The position numbers and the translations under genes are program-made. A stretch of DNA of 64,000 nt from Lepidurus packardi (taxonomy: Eukaryota; Arthropoda; Branchiopoda; Notostraca; Triopsidae): positions 8,514,565 to 8,578,564 of the forward strand of contig JAKZAN010000001.1 in assembly GCA_023053545.1 (NCBI GenBank), written 5' to 3'. The notes under the pieces were generated by a model, which saw only the letters and a list, made by a program, of their open reading frames with translations, did not search any database and was not told the origin of the DNA. Positions 45,773-57,873 of the stretch are shown here, one piece after another. The number at the start of each line of letters is the position of its first letter. Within the stretch, counting starts at the first letter, position 1.

Positions 45773-47571
45773 CTTCGGATACCAAAGGATTTCGAATGTC
45801 CACAGGTAGTATACAATTCTAACTGGCCAACTATTCGGTTCTCAAATTTGAGAAGCGTACAAAGTAGTCCTGAAATTCTACTGTCAATACCAGATTTATA
45901 CCAAGTCTTATGATATGCCCTTTCCGGTTCACCTTTTTCCGAACCGTCAGTAAATAGCTCGCTTTTCAGCTTGAGCTCTGGAAGTAGTCCAGGATTGCGT
46001 TAACAAAAGGCCTTTATTGCTTATTTCAACCAACAACAAGTTTTAACTTTGCGTCGAACTTAGTTCACATGTCCTAGAAGCGTAGAAGTCAAGGGACGGT
46101 TCAAAAGGGTCATTCTGGAGCAGTTTTTTCTTCTAACATCCGCCAGTAGTTCAGTTCCCATTTGTAGATGGTAAAGATGGACGGACCGGCTAGTTAAGAC
46201 TACTCGATCTTAGTAAACGACAGCAGCAGGAGCAGCAGCATAGTATGCACCCGTTCTATAGCTAGTGGGTAGAGCAGCTGCTGCAACGGGGACAGCAGAC
46301 GCTTGGTAACCAACGCGATAGGGTACGTAGGGGAAGGCCCCTCCAGCTAGGGACCTGTAACCATACGAGAGTCGGGTGGCAGCGGTCGGGTAGTAGCCAT
46401 AAGTAGCAAAGAAGAACTCATCGGCGGATTGATCGCTCTTTTCGGCATCACCGGCGAAAGCCACAGCCAACAACGCGAACAGCGCAACGGAGCTCTAAGA
46501 AAAGTAATTTGATAAGTCAACTGTTGCTGACACCCAAGACTTAAGATAGCTTACCAACAACTTGAACATGATTATATGTTTGAGGGTAGTTGCTTGGTGA
46601 AGGCTAGCAAAAGACTGGTACTTGCTAAGGGTTTTAGGGAAGCTTTTATACTACTTCAAACGTTGGTTTTGTTATTGGGGTGTGCGAGGTTATAAGACTT
46701 GTTGTGAGTACTTACTTAAACTCTTTTTCGTGCTAACGACGTTTTGTTCTTTCGTATATTGGCTTTTGGTCCAGAACTAACAAAAACTGAGTAACGGTGC
46801 CTCTAGCGACGACGAATGTTTTCGGCCAGTTTTGCGGATTTAATGTAGCTGTCTTTTATATTCATCTAAATTAAGGACAATATTTACACGTTCTTTTTTC
46901 TGCATTATTAAAGATAGGTTCACTGATCCACACTGTTCGATTATTAAGCGAATTTGACAGGATATATTTAAATTGTGCGCCAGTTGATGCAATGGGCGTT
47001 TGTCACGTATATGTTCGTATCATTTGAGGGTCGAAAAACGTGGGTTCCTCGAGAATAACAAATTTGAGATTAGAACACTATTTCTGTTGATGATGCAATA
47101 ACCGATTCCCTGTATGTGTTACTGCGATCTATTTTAAATGCAAAGATTGAAGACAGTGTGTGCAATAGTAAACACAATTTCTGTTGAAATTCAAATGTAA
47201 TGCACGTAAATAAGTTTGGTTAAATAAATATATTATATAAAGATATTATATATATATTATATATATTATAATAAAGATATTAGTCGAAATATGCATTTAG
47301 TAATTTGGTTCCTCAGTTTCTCTGAGATGAAATAGGCAATATTACCATTCGGTATCTTAAGATAATAGACAAATTTTTTTATAACAAGGAGTTTTGTTTA
47401 TTTCTCAAGTTACAACAGGCTCAAACTATGGCGTCAAACACAACTAATCACGGAAAATGCTCAAAGTCCAGGTATGGTTACAAAGGGTCATTAATGGTTA
47501 TTTCTTCTGCTAACATTAGTAGCTTGGGATCCCGTCTATAAGATGATAGTTCGGGTTGGTGCTTTACGAAA
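45773..47571. repeat. Duplicated segment A, copy 2
   Basis: This is the second copy of 40831-42629. It starts directly after the end of segment BC copy 1, so the junction of tandem units 1 and 2 is at about 45772. Confidence 0.93.
46210..46569 (-). CDS. Small secreted Tyr/Ala-rich protein, gene A'
   Basis: Exons 46569-46555 and 46494-46210 encode a 99-residue protein identical to that of gene A, and promoter, intron and flanks show no visible change. The near-total identity means either a very recent duplication or gene conversion. Confidence 0.82.
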
Positions 47572-47583
47572 AAACGATAGATC

Positions 47584-47930
47584 TTAGTAGACGAGAGAAG
47601 CCGCTGCGACATTGACGTATCCAGCCGTTTTGTATCCGACAGGTAATACGGATGCTTGGTATGCAACGGGAGCATAGGGGTACGTCCCCAGGGTATCCAG
47701 CAGCCACTTTGCCGACCGTGTATGCGAACCTGCCGCTGAATCCTGCGGGGTAATAGCCATAACGAGTGTAGAATAACTCGGCAGACTCTTGGTCCTCTTC
47801 GGCTTTAGAAGCGAAAGCCATGGCTAACACAGCGAACAAGGCAACGAAGGTCTATAACAGAAATTACTGCATTAATCCAATACTTTTTTGTGTGCGCAAG
47901 AGTACGAAAACTTACCAATAACTTGAACAT
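47584..47930 (-). pseudogene. Gene D, frameshifted member of the secreted family
   Basis: Exon 1 47930-47916 encodes MFKLL. Exon 2 starts at 47851 (TFVALFAVLAMAFASKAEEDQESAE, then FYTRYGYYPAGF). After GYPG the frame is shifted by one base relative to gene E. The lost frame continues YPYAPVAYQASVLPVGY and ends LVY at TAA 47584-47586. As written, the product would have an unrelated basic tail. The TATA position reads TTTTTTAC on the plus strand (48006-48013) in place of TTTTATAC, so the promoter may also be damaged. Confidence 0.75.
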
Positions 47931-49172
47931 GATGATGTTTAGAAGATGGCTGCTTTGCGAAGGCGAGCAGAAAACTGGGTACCGGTTCTGAGTTTTGTAG
48001 CAGCTTTTTTACTACAATCTAAGGGTTTGGTCTAGGCGTGTTCAGGGTTATGCTACTTGTTTCCCTGACTTAAACGAGATAGTTAAATTAAAAGTACCAA
48101 GTAAAGAAAGTATACTAGTTTTTCGATTCAGCTGTAGTGATTAAACACCGATTGGTGGCGCTTCCATTCCCCACGTTAAATCCAGTTTAAGCTGATTGCC
48201 TTTTGCCACCTCGTCTGACAAAATGATTGAATCATATCTTTAGTACTAAGAAAGTTATGCCATATTTCTTTTAATTTTACCTTTGTTTAGTATTTCTAGG
48301 GAAATATCACTAGGAAACGTTCGATTAAGATTAATTAGCATACATGATATTGGGTTTTAGCCGGTGATCCTTTCAAACTTACAAGGAGTACAGAAGTGAC
48401 GATCTCGTTTCTAAATGTAACTTGGTAATCTTTTAGATGATTGCCTTGCGAATCTATATTTCATAACCGACAGTACGGTTTTCACTAAGATCCAGAATAA
48501 TATTCAGTATTCATTTGCATCATGTAGTTTGTGTTGATTGCAAGTTTTAGGCAAACATTATTATGTCCACAAAAATCTAGTGAGCGGACAAGGACAATCC
48601 GGAGTTGCGTCAAGAATCTTGCTGGGCAGAAGAGCCATCCGATCAACATCATGCTTATTCTTATAACTGCGTCATTGCGCGTCGCCAATTCATACTGGAG
48701 TAATGCAAGGGGTTCGTAACTCGGTACCTTGGCGTCCGCCGTTACACAGTTAAGTTGTTCAGCTATAAAGCTACTAGCATTGCCCTCCGTGAATGTCCAG
48801 TAAAATCTTCAGAACATGACTGCTGCTGTTGATCTCAAAGAGAAGTATTTCTAACTTTAAATTGAAAGTCGAAACGTCTACCAGCAGTTAAACTTAATCA
48901 TGGTCCTGTGAGTGTATATAGTTTGCGAACTAGGAATGACGTGAGAAACGGACTCAAGCAATTTGTTAACAAGGTTTTCGTTTATTTTAAAACCAAAAGA
49001 TTTAAATCATTACATCTAACATCAAGTTCACTCTCCGAGCTTGTCAAAGTCCAGGGGAAGGTTCCAAAGGGTCGTTACCAATCGGTTTCTTCCGCTAACA
49101 TTCGCCCAGTAGAGCGAGTCCCATAGGTAGACATTAAGTCTGGGGCGACCCGTTACGCAAGAGTACTAGATT

Positions 49173-49511
49173 TTAATAGACGGCAGCAGCAGGAGCAGCG
49201 TAGTATCCAGGAACCGTTCTGTATCCAGCAGGGAAGGCGGCTGCTGGATATGCAACGGGAGCATAAGCGTACAGCCCAGGGTACCCTGCAGCCACGTTGC
49301 CGACAGTGTATGCGAACCTGCTGCTGAATCCTGCGGGGTAGGAGCCATAACGAGCGTAGAAAAAGTCAGCAGCTTCCTGGTCCTCCTCTGTTTTACTGGC
49401 GAAAGCCACGGCCAACACAGCGATCAAGGCAACGAAGCTCTACAAAGAAAGAACTAACTGAATTAGTACAGTACTTTTTACTTTACCCAAACTTACCAAC
49501 AACTTGAACAT
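49173..49511 (-). CDS. Small secreted Tyr/Ala-rich protein, gene E
   Basis: Exons 49511-49497 (MFKLL) and 49439-49173 give 93 residues. Signal peptide MFKLLSFVALIAVLAVAFA, then SKTEEDQEAADFFYARYGSYPAGF, a variant of the family core. The tail AYAPVAYPAAAFPAGYRTV ends AAPAAAVY. TATATAAAAG is at about 49600-49591. It is closest to D; together they form a sub-group with EEDQE in place of EKSDQ. Confidence 0.8.
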
Positions 49512-50586
49512 GGTGATATTTGGTTTAGGATATGGTTGCTTAACAAAGGATAGCAGAAGACTGGGTACTGATTGTGAGTTTTGCAGCAGCTTTTATATAC
49601 TACTTTTCGATCAGGGTTTGGTCTTACTATGATCAAGGTTAAGATACTTGTTTCCCAAAATTTGTTAGAGAAACTTAAGTTAAGAAATGCTGGTTTTTGT
49701 TATGCGACCAAACCCCTGTATGGTGCCTTTTTTCTCTAGAAAGAATATAGTCACGGCAAGAGCCAGTTTGAATCGATTGTATTTATCAGCCGTGTCTCAC
49801 ATAATACTTTCCTGGAGTCGTAAATATTGACAAAAATGTGTTATCCGTATGTTTCTAATTTTTAACAAACATTTTCGTTCGGGTTTCTTTGGAAAACTAG
49901 GTATAATAGTCTTATTTCCAAATGTAACTCGGTAATCTTTTACATTATTGTTGTGAGACGTATAGTTCGTAAATGACAGCAATGTTTGTATCTAAATCCG
50001 CGGTTATATTTGGTGTTCGTTTGCGCCATATTGTTTTCGTTGGCATGGTTTCTGATAACAAACCAGCACGTAGTTTATCGCAGAAAATATACGGTGTATA
50101 ACTTTCTAAATATGAGCTATATAAATCTTTTCACCCTTAAAGCTAGTGACAGAACATAGAAAATTAGTAAAACTTGACAGTTTTGGTGTCCCCAGCTTGA
50201 AGTACAGCTTGTACTATTTTGCACATTTTGTGAAGTTAAGCGTTAGGACATTGCGTTGTACTGTCTATTCCCAACCCTTGTTTAATGTTAACGTTAAGGT
50301 TTCGAGAATTAATATTACGTTAACGTCTCGTCAACGGTCGGAAATGATTACTTTCAGTGAAAATATAGTGATTTTAAGATGATGGACTCGAAATTTTTGT
50401 TAACAATGGCTTTGTTTATTTTTTCAACCAACGTGTTTAAATTAGATCGTCAAACATAGTTCACTCTCCGAATGTATCAGAGTCCAGGGGCGATTGGAAA
50501 GGGTCGTGATCAGTCAGATTCTTCTGCTAACGTCCGCCTAACAGCTCGGGTTCCGTACTTCAAGGTGGAGTGTAAAGAACGACTGC

Positions 50587-51012
50587 TTAGGCCTTCGCGG
50601 GGGCAGCGACCACTGCAGCGGGGAATGCTTGGTATCCAGCGGGGTAAGCCGCTTGGTATGTGGCAGGGAAAGCTGCTTGGTATCCGGCGGGGTAAGCCAC
50701 TTGATATGTGGTAGGGAAAGCCCCTTGGTAGGCAAAGGGGTAGGCCGATGGGTATGCAGGTACGTTGTTGTAAGCATAAGCAATTCGGTTGGCAGTGGTC
50801 GGGTAGTAGCCATAAGTAGCAAAGAAAACCTCATCGGCGGATTGATCGCTCTTTTCGGCTTCAGTGGCGAAAGCCACAGCCAACAAAGCGAACAAGGCAA
50901 CGGAGCTCTAAAGAAGGGAAATACATACCATTAGTTAAATACCCTTTAAATTAGTACTAATTAGTTAAGCTTTACCCTACGACTTAGGGCAACTTACCAA
51001 CAACTTGAACAT
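50587..51012 (-). CDS. Small secreted Tyr/Ala/Pro-rich protein, gene B'
   Basis: Exons 51012-50998 and 50907-50587 give 111 residues. It differs from B by one residue (PTTANR for PTAANR). Promoter and intron are conserved; the 5' UTR has a small change (GGTTGGTTCTCGG for GGTGGTTGCTCGG on the plus strand). Confidence 0.82.
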
Positions 51013-52148
51013 GGTGATACTTGGGAGGTTGGTTCTCGGCGAAGGCTAGCAGAAGACTGGGTACTAATTGCCGATTTTGGATCAGCTTTTATACTACTTT
51101 ATCGTAAGGGTTTGGTCCTGGCATGGTCAAGGTTATCTGTTTTGTTTCCAAAAACTTGAATGACAGGCTTAAGCAAACTAGAGACCAGTTCAGGTCAGTT
51201 TGAAACAAAAGCCAGGAAGTTTCCGTTATTTGGTATTCAATTGTACACTGTAAGAAATGCTTATAACCTTAGAATTTTTTTTTACATAAAGGAACCTCAA
51301 TTTTTAATAGCAAATCAATTTCCATATTTATATTGTATTTTTCCTAATGTATGTACTAGTTTGTGTACTTAAACTTGTAAAATTACATTATAAATTTCGA
51401 GGCACTTAAAAGTGCCTCAGAATTCTGTACTATGTTGTAATTTTAAAATATTATTTTGTATACTTACGATTATTTTATTGGCACAGAAGGTAGCACAATA
51501 TTTAACTGCAAAGTTAAAATGAAAACAAACCACTTGAAATGCCACGCATGAATGTCTCATTCCTGGTACACTTTTTTCAGTACCAGTCGGTAAAATATAC
51601 CGAGCCGACCTTAATGAACGTAGTTCCCGTCTAAAAAGTTACCGAGCCAAGCAATACTATATATCGGATTTGTGGTATGAGCTCCAGAAGATTAAAACGC
51701 ATACCCAATTAAAGCTGAAATTAAAAGGTTCCTATCAGTTAGGATTTATCATTTATTATAGCGTCGATACGCAATGCCAAGGTAGGCCTGAGTAACCCTC
51801 TCACAGGTTCCAACTGACGTTAATAAAAACATTCAATAAGTTGAAACTGTTTAGCAAGACTTAATAATAGAAAGTAAAAGAATATTAATAACTTTTACTC
51901 AGTGTCTATAATTTGTAAAGCTTTCGAATCTTTTTGAAACAAGGCCTTTGTTTATTTTAATCAACCAACAATTTAAGTTACAAGGCGTCAAACTTAGTTT
52001 ACAAAATCGTATTCGTGGAAGTCCATGGGATGTTTCAAAGGGTCGTTAAAGATCAGTTTCTGCAAGTATCCTTCTGATCGCTCGAGTCCCGTACGTCGAT
52101 GGTCTAATCGGGTTCATACCATGATATAGTTGTGTAAAGAACGACTGA

Positions 52149-52647
52149 TTAGGCCTCAGCGGGGGCAGCGACCACTGGGAATCCAGCGTGGTAACCTTGA
52201 TATCCGGCGGGGAAAGCCGCTCGGTATGTGGTGGGGAAAGCCGCTTGGTATCCGGCGGGGTAAGTGGCAGTTTGGTATGCATAACCAGCGGGGAAAGCAT
52301 CCGCCCGGTATCTGTATCCAGCAGGGAAAGCAGAGGCTTGGTAGGCGACGGGGTAGCCGGCGGGGTAGGCCGATGGGTATCCAGCTACGTTATGGTAACC
52401 ATAAGCAATTCGGCTGGCAGCGGTCGGGTAGTAGCCATAAGTAGCAAAGAAGACCTCATCGGCAGATTGATCGCTCTTTTCGGCTTCAGTGGCGAAAGCC
52501 ACAGCCAACAAAGCGAACAAGGCAACGGAGCTCTAAAGAAGGGAAATACATACCATTAGTTAAATACCCTTTAAGTTAGTTTAAATTAGTAATAATTAGT
52601 TAAGCTTTACCCTAAGATTTAGGGCAACTTACCAACAACTTGAACAT
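52149..52647 (-). CDS. Small secreted Tyr/Ala/Pro-rich protein, gene C'
   Basis: Exons 52647-52633 and 52532-52149 give 132 residues. Compared with C it has RYRAD for GYQAD, FPAGYQG for FPVGYQG, and ends APAEA. All changes keep the frame, which suggests that the gene is maintained. Confidence 0.82.
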
Positions 52648-53158
52648 GGTGATACTTGGGAGGTGGTTGCTCGGCGAAGGCTAGCAGAAGACTGGATACT
52701 GATGAGGGGTTTCAGTGCAGCTTTTATAGTCCTTTTACACGGAAGATTCTGGTTACGGTGTATTCAAGGTTAAATAACCCTTGTCTTTAAGATGTGAAAA
52801 ATACAAGCAAGTTGTGGCCATTCTCATCATGTATAATGTACCACTATTTTTATGAAACGCGTTTGGTAGCTCCGGTAAAGAGTTGCCGACGCCCTGTTTA
52901 CAACAAAGCTGATAAAGTGGTTCTCGGTCGTGTACAGTTTACCTTTTTTGTGCTAAGTTCGTTGAACTGGTTCACTTGTTCGTTTTATACCCCTCTAATC
53001 GTCGTAGGCATTGTTTAATACGAACTTGACCATACTAAAATAGTGCAAGGAACAAGGAAGCAAAGAGTTTTATCGAGTCCAACAATTCCAGTTTTGCGTA
53101 AAATTTAGCGAAGACTTTTCGATTTCTAAACTTGATATACTGTAAAAAATCGTTTTCT

Positions 53159-54240
53159 GTAATTATGTATCTGTAGTCGTTTTATTGTAAATGTAAATGT
53201 CTAAAGTTGCCGTAGAGATTGCGATATAAGATTACGCAATTTAAAATCCTGTTTGACAAGTTAAGGATCAGTTAATTTCAGGTTTTATTTCTTAGTATTT
53301 TTACACTCTCAAAGAAAAAGTTCTAAATGAGTTACTAAATGAATTCTAAAATGAGTTACTAAACATTTAGAGTTCTAAATGTTTTGCAACAATGTTTGCT
53401 TTTTGTCAATTTCCGGAAATGTGCTTGTTATAGGCAGCCATTACTGAATTTTAAGTTTTTCTGAATAATTTACGTTTTTGTTGATACGCCTTCTATCATT
53501 ACAACTAACTTCAAAATGCAGATTGTCCCCAAATAATAATGTCAGAAGAAAATTATTTAAATAATATGCTGTTCAAATTTAGTACGCAGCTTTGATGTAG
53601 TATATATCCCCAAAATAAAAAAATATGTAATTAATTTAGTTTCTGAAGACGAGGAATTCGTGTGTACACGGTAAAACCTGTTGCGATACTTCATGTATAG
53701 TTTCTGGTTTCATTCATTGTGAACTTGCACATTCAGTAAAAGTATCGATAAGGACAATGTAGACTGGAAACCAGTTATAGTTGTGGAGTTGATCTAGTAG
53801 TAATGACTAAAAAGAAATTAGTTCTCTCTTTTAATTTGAAGTTATCTGGTCGAAGAACCTAGCTCCCTTTAAATTCCACAATTCGAAGAAAAGTCAATGA
53901 AACAAAGAAAAAATTGCGAAGTTGGTTTTAAGAATGCCTTTTGTATATTTGCAAGTAAACCCCACAACAGTTCTGCAGAAGACTGCGGGATGGGTAACAA
54001 AAAAGGCGAATAACGAAGGGGGAATTGCTGTTTGTTTTCTTACCGTTAACAAGTGAGGGTTTTAATTGTGTTTGGGAGTATAACAAATAAGTTAGCAATT
54101 GAGCAGGCCGTATGTCTGAATACAGATAAAGCCGGGGTCGTTCCAGGGTCCGTAATCTGCGGTTTAAAATCCTGTTGTCTTTCTGCCACTCGTCCAACTT
54201 AGCTGTCCGAGTGAGCCTTTTGACACCTCAGTTTCGTTGC
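53159..54240. other. Unique spacer between tandem unit 2 and gene F
   Basis: AT-rich sequence with short direct repeats near 53310-53385 (variants of CTAAATGAGTTACTAAA). No gene is recognised. An 89-codon minus frame at 53928-54197 has no family features. Confidence 0.4.
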
Positions 54241-54583
54241 TTAGACGAATCCGTAGCCGAAGGGGACAGCAGCAGGGGCGTAAGGGTAGTTGTAAGCGTA
54301 AGGGGCAGCAGCGCGGTAACCGTAAGGGAATGGTCTATAGCCGTAGGGGAAGGCACCATAGCTACGATGGACACCAGGATAATACCCGTAGGTGGCGAAG
54401 AACATGTCATCGGCCTTCTGGTCCTGAACCTCTTCGGCGGCAAGGGCGACAGCCACCAAGGCAAAGAAAGTGATGATCTAGCGGAACAATTAAAGGAAAT
54501 TCAAGTTAATTTTTTTTATCATTATTTGTTCAAAAAGCGCTCTAATTCTCTAAGAATTGTTAGCTTACCAAGAGCTTGTACAT
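54241..54583 (-). CDS. Small secreted Tyr/Pro/Ala-rich protein, gene F
   Basis: Exons 54583-54569 (MYKLL) and 54477-54241 give 83 residues. The signal peptide is MYKLLIITFFALVAVALAA. The mature start EEVQDQKADDMFFATYGYYPGV keeps the family core, then SYGAFPYGYRPFPYGYR and an ending VPFGYGFV. The five-codon first exon and intron position are conserved with A-E, so it is a more distant member of the same family. The upstream TATA position is weak (TTTTTAAAC on the plus strand). Confidence 0.78.
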
Positions 54584-56144
54584 GTTTGCGGAGGTTGGTA
54601 GGTTGCTAAGTGAACGCTAGCAGAAGACAGGATACTGAACACAGAGGCTCCTTACCTTTTTAAACTCGCTAAGGAAGTCTTTAAAAATGCCCACCGGCTA
54701 AAAATTACGAATACTAAAAAAGACGATTGTTGCTGGCCTTGAAGTAGGTCTCTGGCCTGTTCAGCGTGGTACGGGACCACGCCCTGGTTCTACCAAACGG
54801 GCATTTCTATACAGCCCATGCTTGATTTGTTTTAATCCTTTTTTTTCCCTCGACAAGGGCAGAAGGTGGTTCACGTTGTTCTCTTTTTTTAGGTTTTGAA
54901 AAGCATTTTTCTTGGCGTCACGATCGTGCTCATTACAAAGTCTCAAGCTCAATGTAAACATATAAGAAACAATTAAATCCAAGAAACAAGTAGGCGCGGA
55001 AGCCCCGGTAAGAGTTGGCGTTGATCGGTGTAGACGTAATATAGGAAATATGAAGGGAACCAGTAATATTCGGTGTTGTGACTGTATTTCTAGTTATATG
55101 TACTGGTAAGACATAAAAAAAATCTAAAAATTGTCATGGTAGACTGAGCGGGGAAATAGAAAACATGTGTACGTGTAGTAGAGTTAATTGGTGTATGAGT
55201 GGGAAATGTAACGGATAACTATCATGTTCGGGGTATAGAAATGGACAAAACTGGCCAAAATGTCGGTTTACTTAATTGGCAAACGTTGATAGCAAGTGAA
55301 TTTCATTTGACCTTCAGTATTCGAGTACTTGAGATACTGCAGAGTGAAAAGCCTTGAAGATGGAAACACCTATTCTCCAAAGTTCTCCTTAAAAGAAGTG
55401 CGGAACTGCAACTCTTTGAGTGAGATCCACTGCAGCAGAAATGTTTCAGAGTACTAGTGAGCAATGCTAATAGAATGAGAACTCCCAGCAGTACAAACAC
55501 AGGACTTGACAGGAGTTGCTTCATAAGTTATATGTAATCTGAAGATATTCCTGTTAGACCAGAATCGTTTAATATACTTCGTGACATGGGTACTGTTCAC
55601 ATACTTTAGAGTGCGCTTATTAAGTTAGGTAGTACGGACCTTAACGAATATATTTCTACCTATAGAGATATAAGCACTGGCTATATAATTAGTTACTAGT
55701 TTAATGTGCCGAGGTTGATGTGATTGTAAGTTTGATTGCAATTTTGATTTGTGTTACGTTCTGTCAACGTAGACCGTTCAACCTTGTGCTTGTAGGATAC
55801 AATAACACATGCAATAACACATAGTAACACATGTAGGGTACAACAACACATGGTAAAGTCACCCTAGCTCGAACCGTAGAATAATACAGCCCGCCCCCGC
55901 AACGCAAGTTATAGTATCTAAGATACATACTTCGACTTGCTGTGTTCGTACTTAAAATACACTCCGTAGAGATACGTTAGGGAGACTGGAATGCTACCCA
56001 TATAGTCTTCTGCTACGTATAGTAGGTTTCAGACACTCGGTGTGCCAAAGAAAAATGTTATAAAGGAAACCGATTTAAATGTGGTCAGTAGCGCTGTTCC
56101 CCTTTTAGGTTGGGACAAAAGTCAACTGACAGAAATTATTAGTA
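54584..56144. other. Spacer between F and G; one possible small secreted peptide
   Basis: The part 54690-54970 is homologous to the sequence upstream of G (56570-56990), so F and G arose with their upstream flanks. A 73-codon minus frame at 55303-55524 begins MKQLLSSPVFVLLGVLILLALL and continues with a Cys/Ser-rich stretch (HFCCSGSHSKSC). It could be a small secreted peptide but has no supporting context, so I do not call it. Confidence 0.4.
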
Positions 56145-56433
56145 TTCGTGTAGTATTAACAGCGCAGTAGTAGGGGCTTCCTCTGTAGGTGTAGGGGTAG
56201 TTAGCGTACGGACCACCATTGGGGTGCGAAGACACCAGGATAAGCTCCGAATTTAGAGTAGAATAAGTCATCGGCGTTCTGGTCCTGAGCGGCAAAGGCG
56301 ACAGCCACCAAGGCGAAGAAAGCAATATTCTATGGAATCAAGTAACATAAATTCACGTTAATTTTGTATCATTATTTGTTCAAAAAGCTCTCTAAATCTC
56401 CAAGAATTTTTAATTTACCAAGAGCTTGTAAAT
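56145..56433 (-). pseudogene. Gene G, dead relative of gene F
   Basis: Exon 2 from 56329 still reads IAFFALVAVAFAAQDQNADDLFYSKFGAYPGV, clearly related to F. The exon 1 equivalent (56433-56419) has lost its ATG (AAATTTACAAGCTC where F has ATGTACAAGCTC). One base shifts the frame after GVFA, and the other frame continues NGGPYANYPYTYRGSPYY. Upstream, a GTTAGG(C/T)TGGCGAA-like stretch is repeated three times. Confidence 0.8.
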
Positions 56434-56672
56434 TTGGCGAAGGTTAGGTTGGCGAAAGTGAGGTTTGGCGAAGGTTAGGCTATAAGTGGAGGCTTGCAGA
56501 AGACAGGATACTAAACAGAGGTGCTCGTTACCGTTTTATGCTGGCTAAAGAAGGCTTTTCTAAAAAAAATACGCACCAGTTAAAAATTACGAATACTGTA
56601 AAAGACGACTGTTGCTGGCCTTGAAATAGGTCTCTGGCCTGTTCAGCGTGGTACGGGACCACGACGCCATGG

Positions 56673-56826
56673 CAGTGGCGTAGCCAGGGACACGCACAGT
56701 ACGCAAGTGCGTGCCAAAATTTTCTAAATTAATTTTCCAAACTGATCTTAGGGCGCCAAAATGGACCTCCAAATAGGCGCCAAATCTGTAAGTGCGTACA
56801 ACTAAAAATCTCTAGCTACGCTGCTG
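56673..56826. mobile_element. hAT-type MITE, 154 bp
   Basis: The ends CAGTGGCGTAGC and, reverse complement, CAGCAGCGTAGC are flanked by 8 bp CGCCATGG (56665-56672) / CGCCACGG (56827-56834). The related sequence upstream of gene F (54770-54790) lacks the insertion and gives an empty-site comparison. Non-coding. Confidence 0.85.
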
Positions 56827-57372
56827 CGCCACGGTTCTACCAAAACGGGCATTTCTATACAGCCCATGCTGGATATGTGTTAATCCTTTTTCCCTGTGAG
56901 AAGGGCAGAAGGTGGTTTATTTTCTTCTGCTTTTGTTTAGGATTACAATAGTATTTTCCTAGGCGTGACCATCGTGCGCATTACAAAGTTTCAAGCTCAA
57001 GGTAAACGTGGTGGGCCGGTTTTGGGATCGCTCGCCCTTCGCTGCCATTGACAATAATGAATCAGGACGACAACCGCCCGTTTACAAAAAACCTGTCCTG
57101 TTGTATAACGCAAGTTCATGATCTTGAACTTTAGGATAATCGGGCAGTCATGCTATGTGCTAATAAGTTGGCCGTGCAGTAAAGTTTTTGTTTTGCTTTC
57201 TTGAAAGAGACTAAGTTGAGGGCCAAGATGTAGAGCAAACGCTCCTAATAAGGTAGGTTGATTTTTCTGTTCCTGTTTGGGAGTATACGCACTGCACATG
57301 TTTGAGTTTCAAGGTCCTTTGGTCACTTGAGTGGTTGGCTGATTAATATTTTTTTTTGTAAAATCATGCTTA

Positions 57373-57873
57373 CAGTGAAAACCGCTTTACACGAAAACCC
57401 TGTTCACACAAAATGGTCTTCCAGCCCGGTCAAAACGCTATGTAATTCCGTAAGTTTGTTTCCTTTTAACACAAAACAATTTCGCGTCTCATAAGAATGA
57501 CAATATAGTTCTATTGCTACAAGATATATTTGGACGACACATATTTTTGTCTTCTCGTCTCCCTCTGCCAATGGAAAGGGTTGTAGAGCTTTAGCAACTA
57601 AAGTTAAAATCTTTGTCTTTCTCGACCCAACAGTCCATGGGCAGTCAAAAGATTTAATTTGTATTTACAGTCTGTTAAAGGGCTTTAAGTGTATTATCCG
57701 TGCTTTAAAATGTATAGACTGTCAAATGTACGAGTATAAACTTGAATATTAACTCTGTTATCACGACAGGTTTTTATAAACTAGGTTTTTTGCATATATC
57801 TGTTAGCACGAAATCCTTTTAACACGAAAAAATATTTCCGTCCCTTCGATTTTCTGTTAAGCGGTTTTCACTG
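57373..57873. mobile_element. Tc1/mariner- or pogo-type MITE, 501 bp
   Basis: The terminal inverted repeat CAGTGAAAACCGCTT is found at both ends and is flanked by TA (57371-57372 and 57874-57875). The interior contains repeated ACACGAAA motifs but no transposase frame. CAGT ends with a TA duplication are usual for pogo/Tigger-like elements. Confidence 0.78.

Larger units (their letters stand above)
47572..50018. other. 2.45 kb block present only in tandem unit 2 (genes D and E)
   Basis: In unit 1 the flanking segments A and BC are joined directly at 42629/42630, whereas here they are separated by 2447 bp carrying D and E. The stretch 47931-49172 between the two genes shows no other coding signal. 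It is either a deletion in unit 1 or an insertion in unit 2. Confidence 0.85.
50019..53158. repeat. Duplicated segment BC, copy 2
   Basis: This is the second copy of 42630-45771. After 53158 the sequence becomes unique, which marks the right border of tandem unit 2. Confidence 0.92.
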
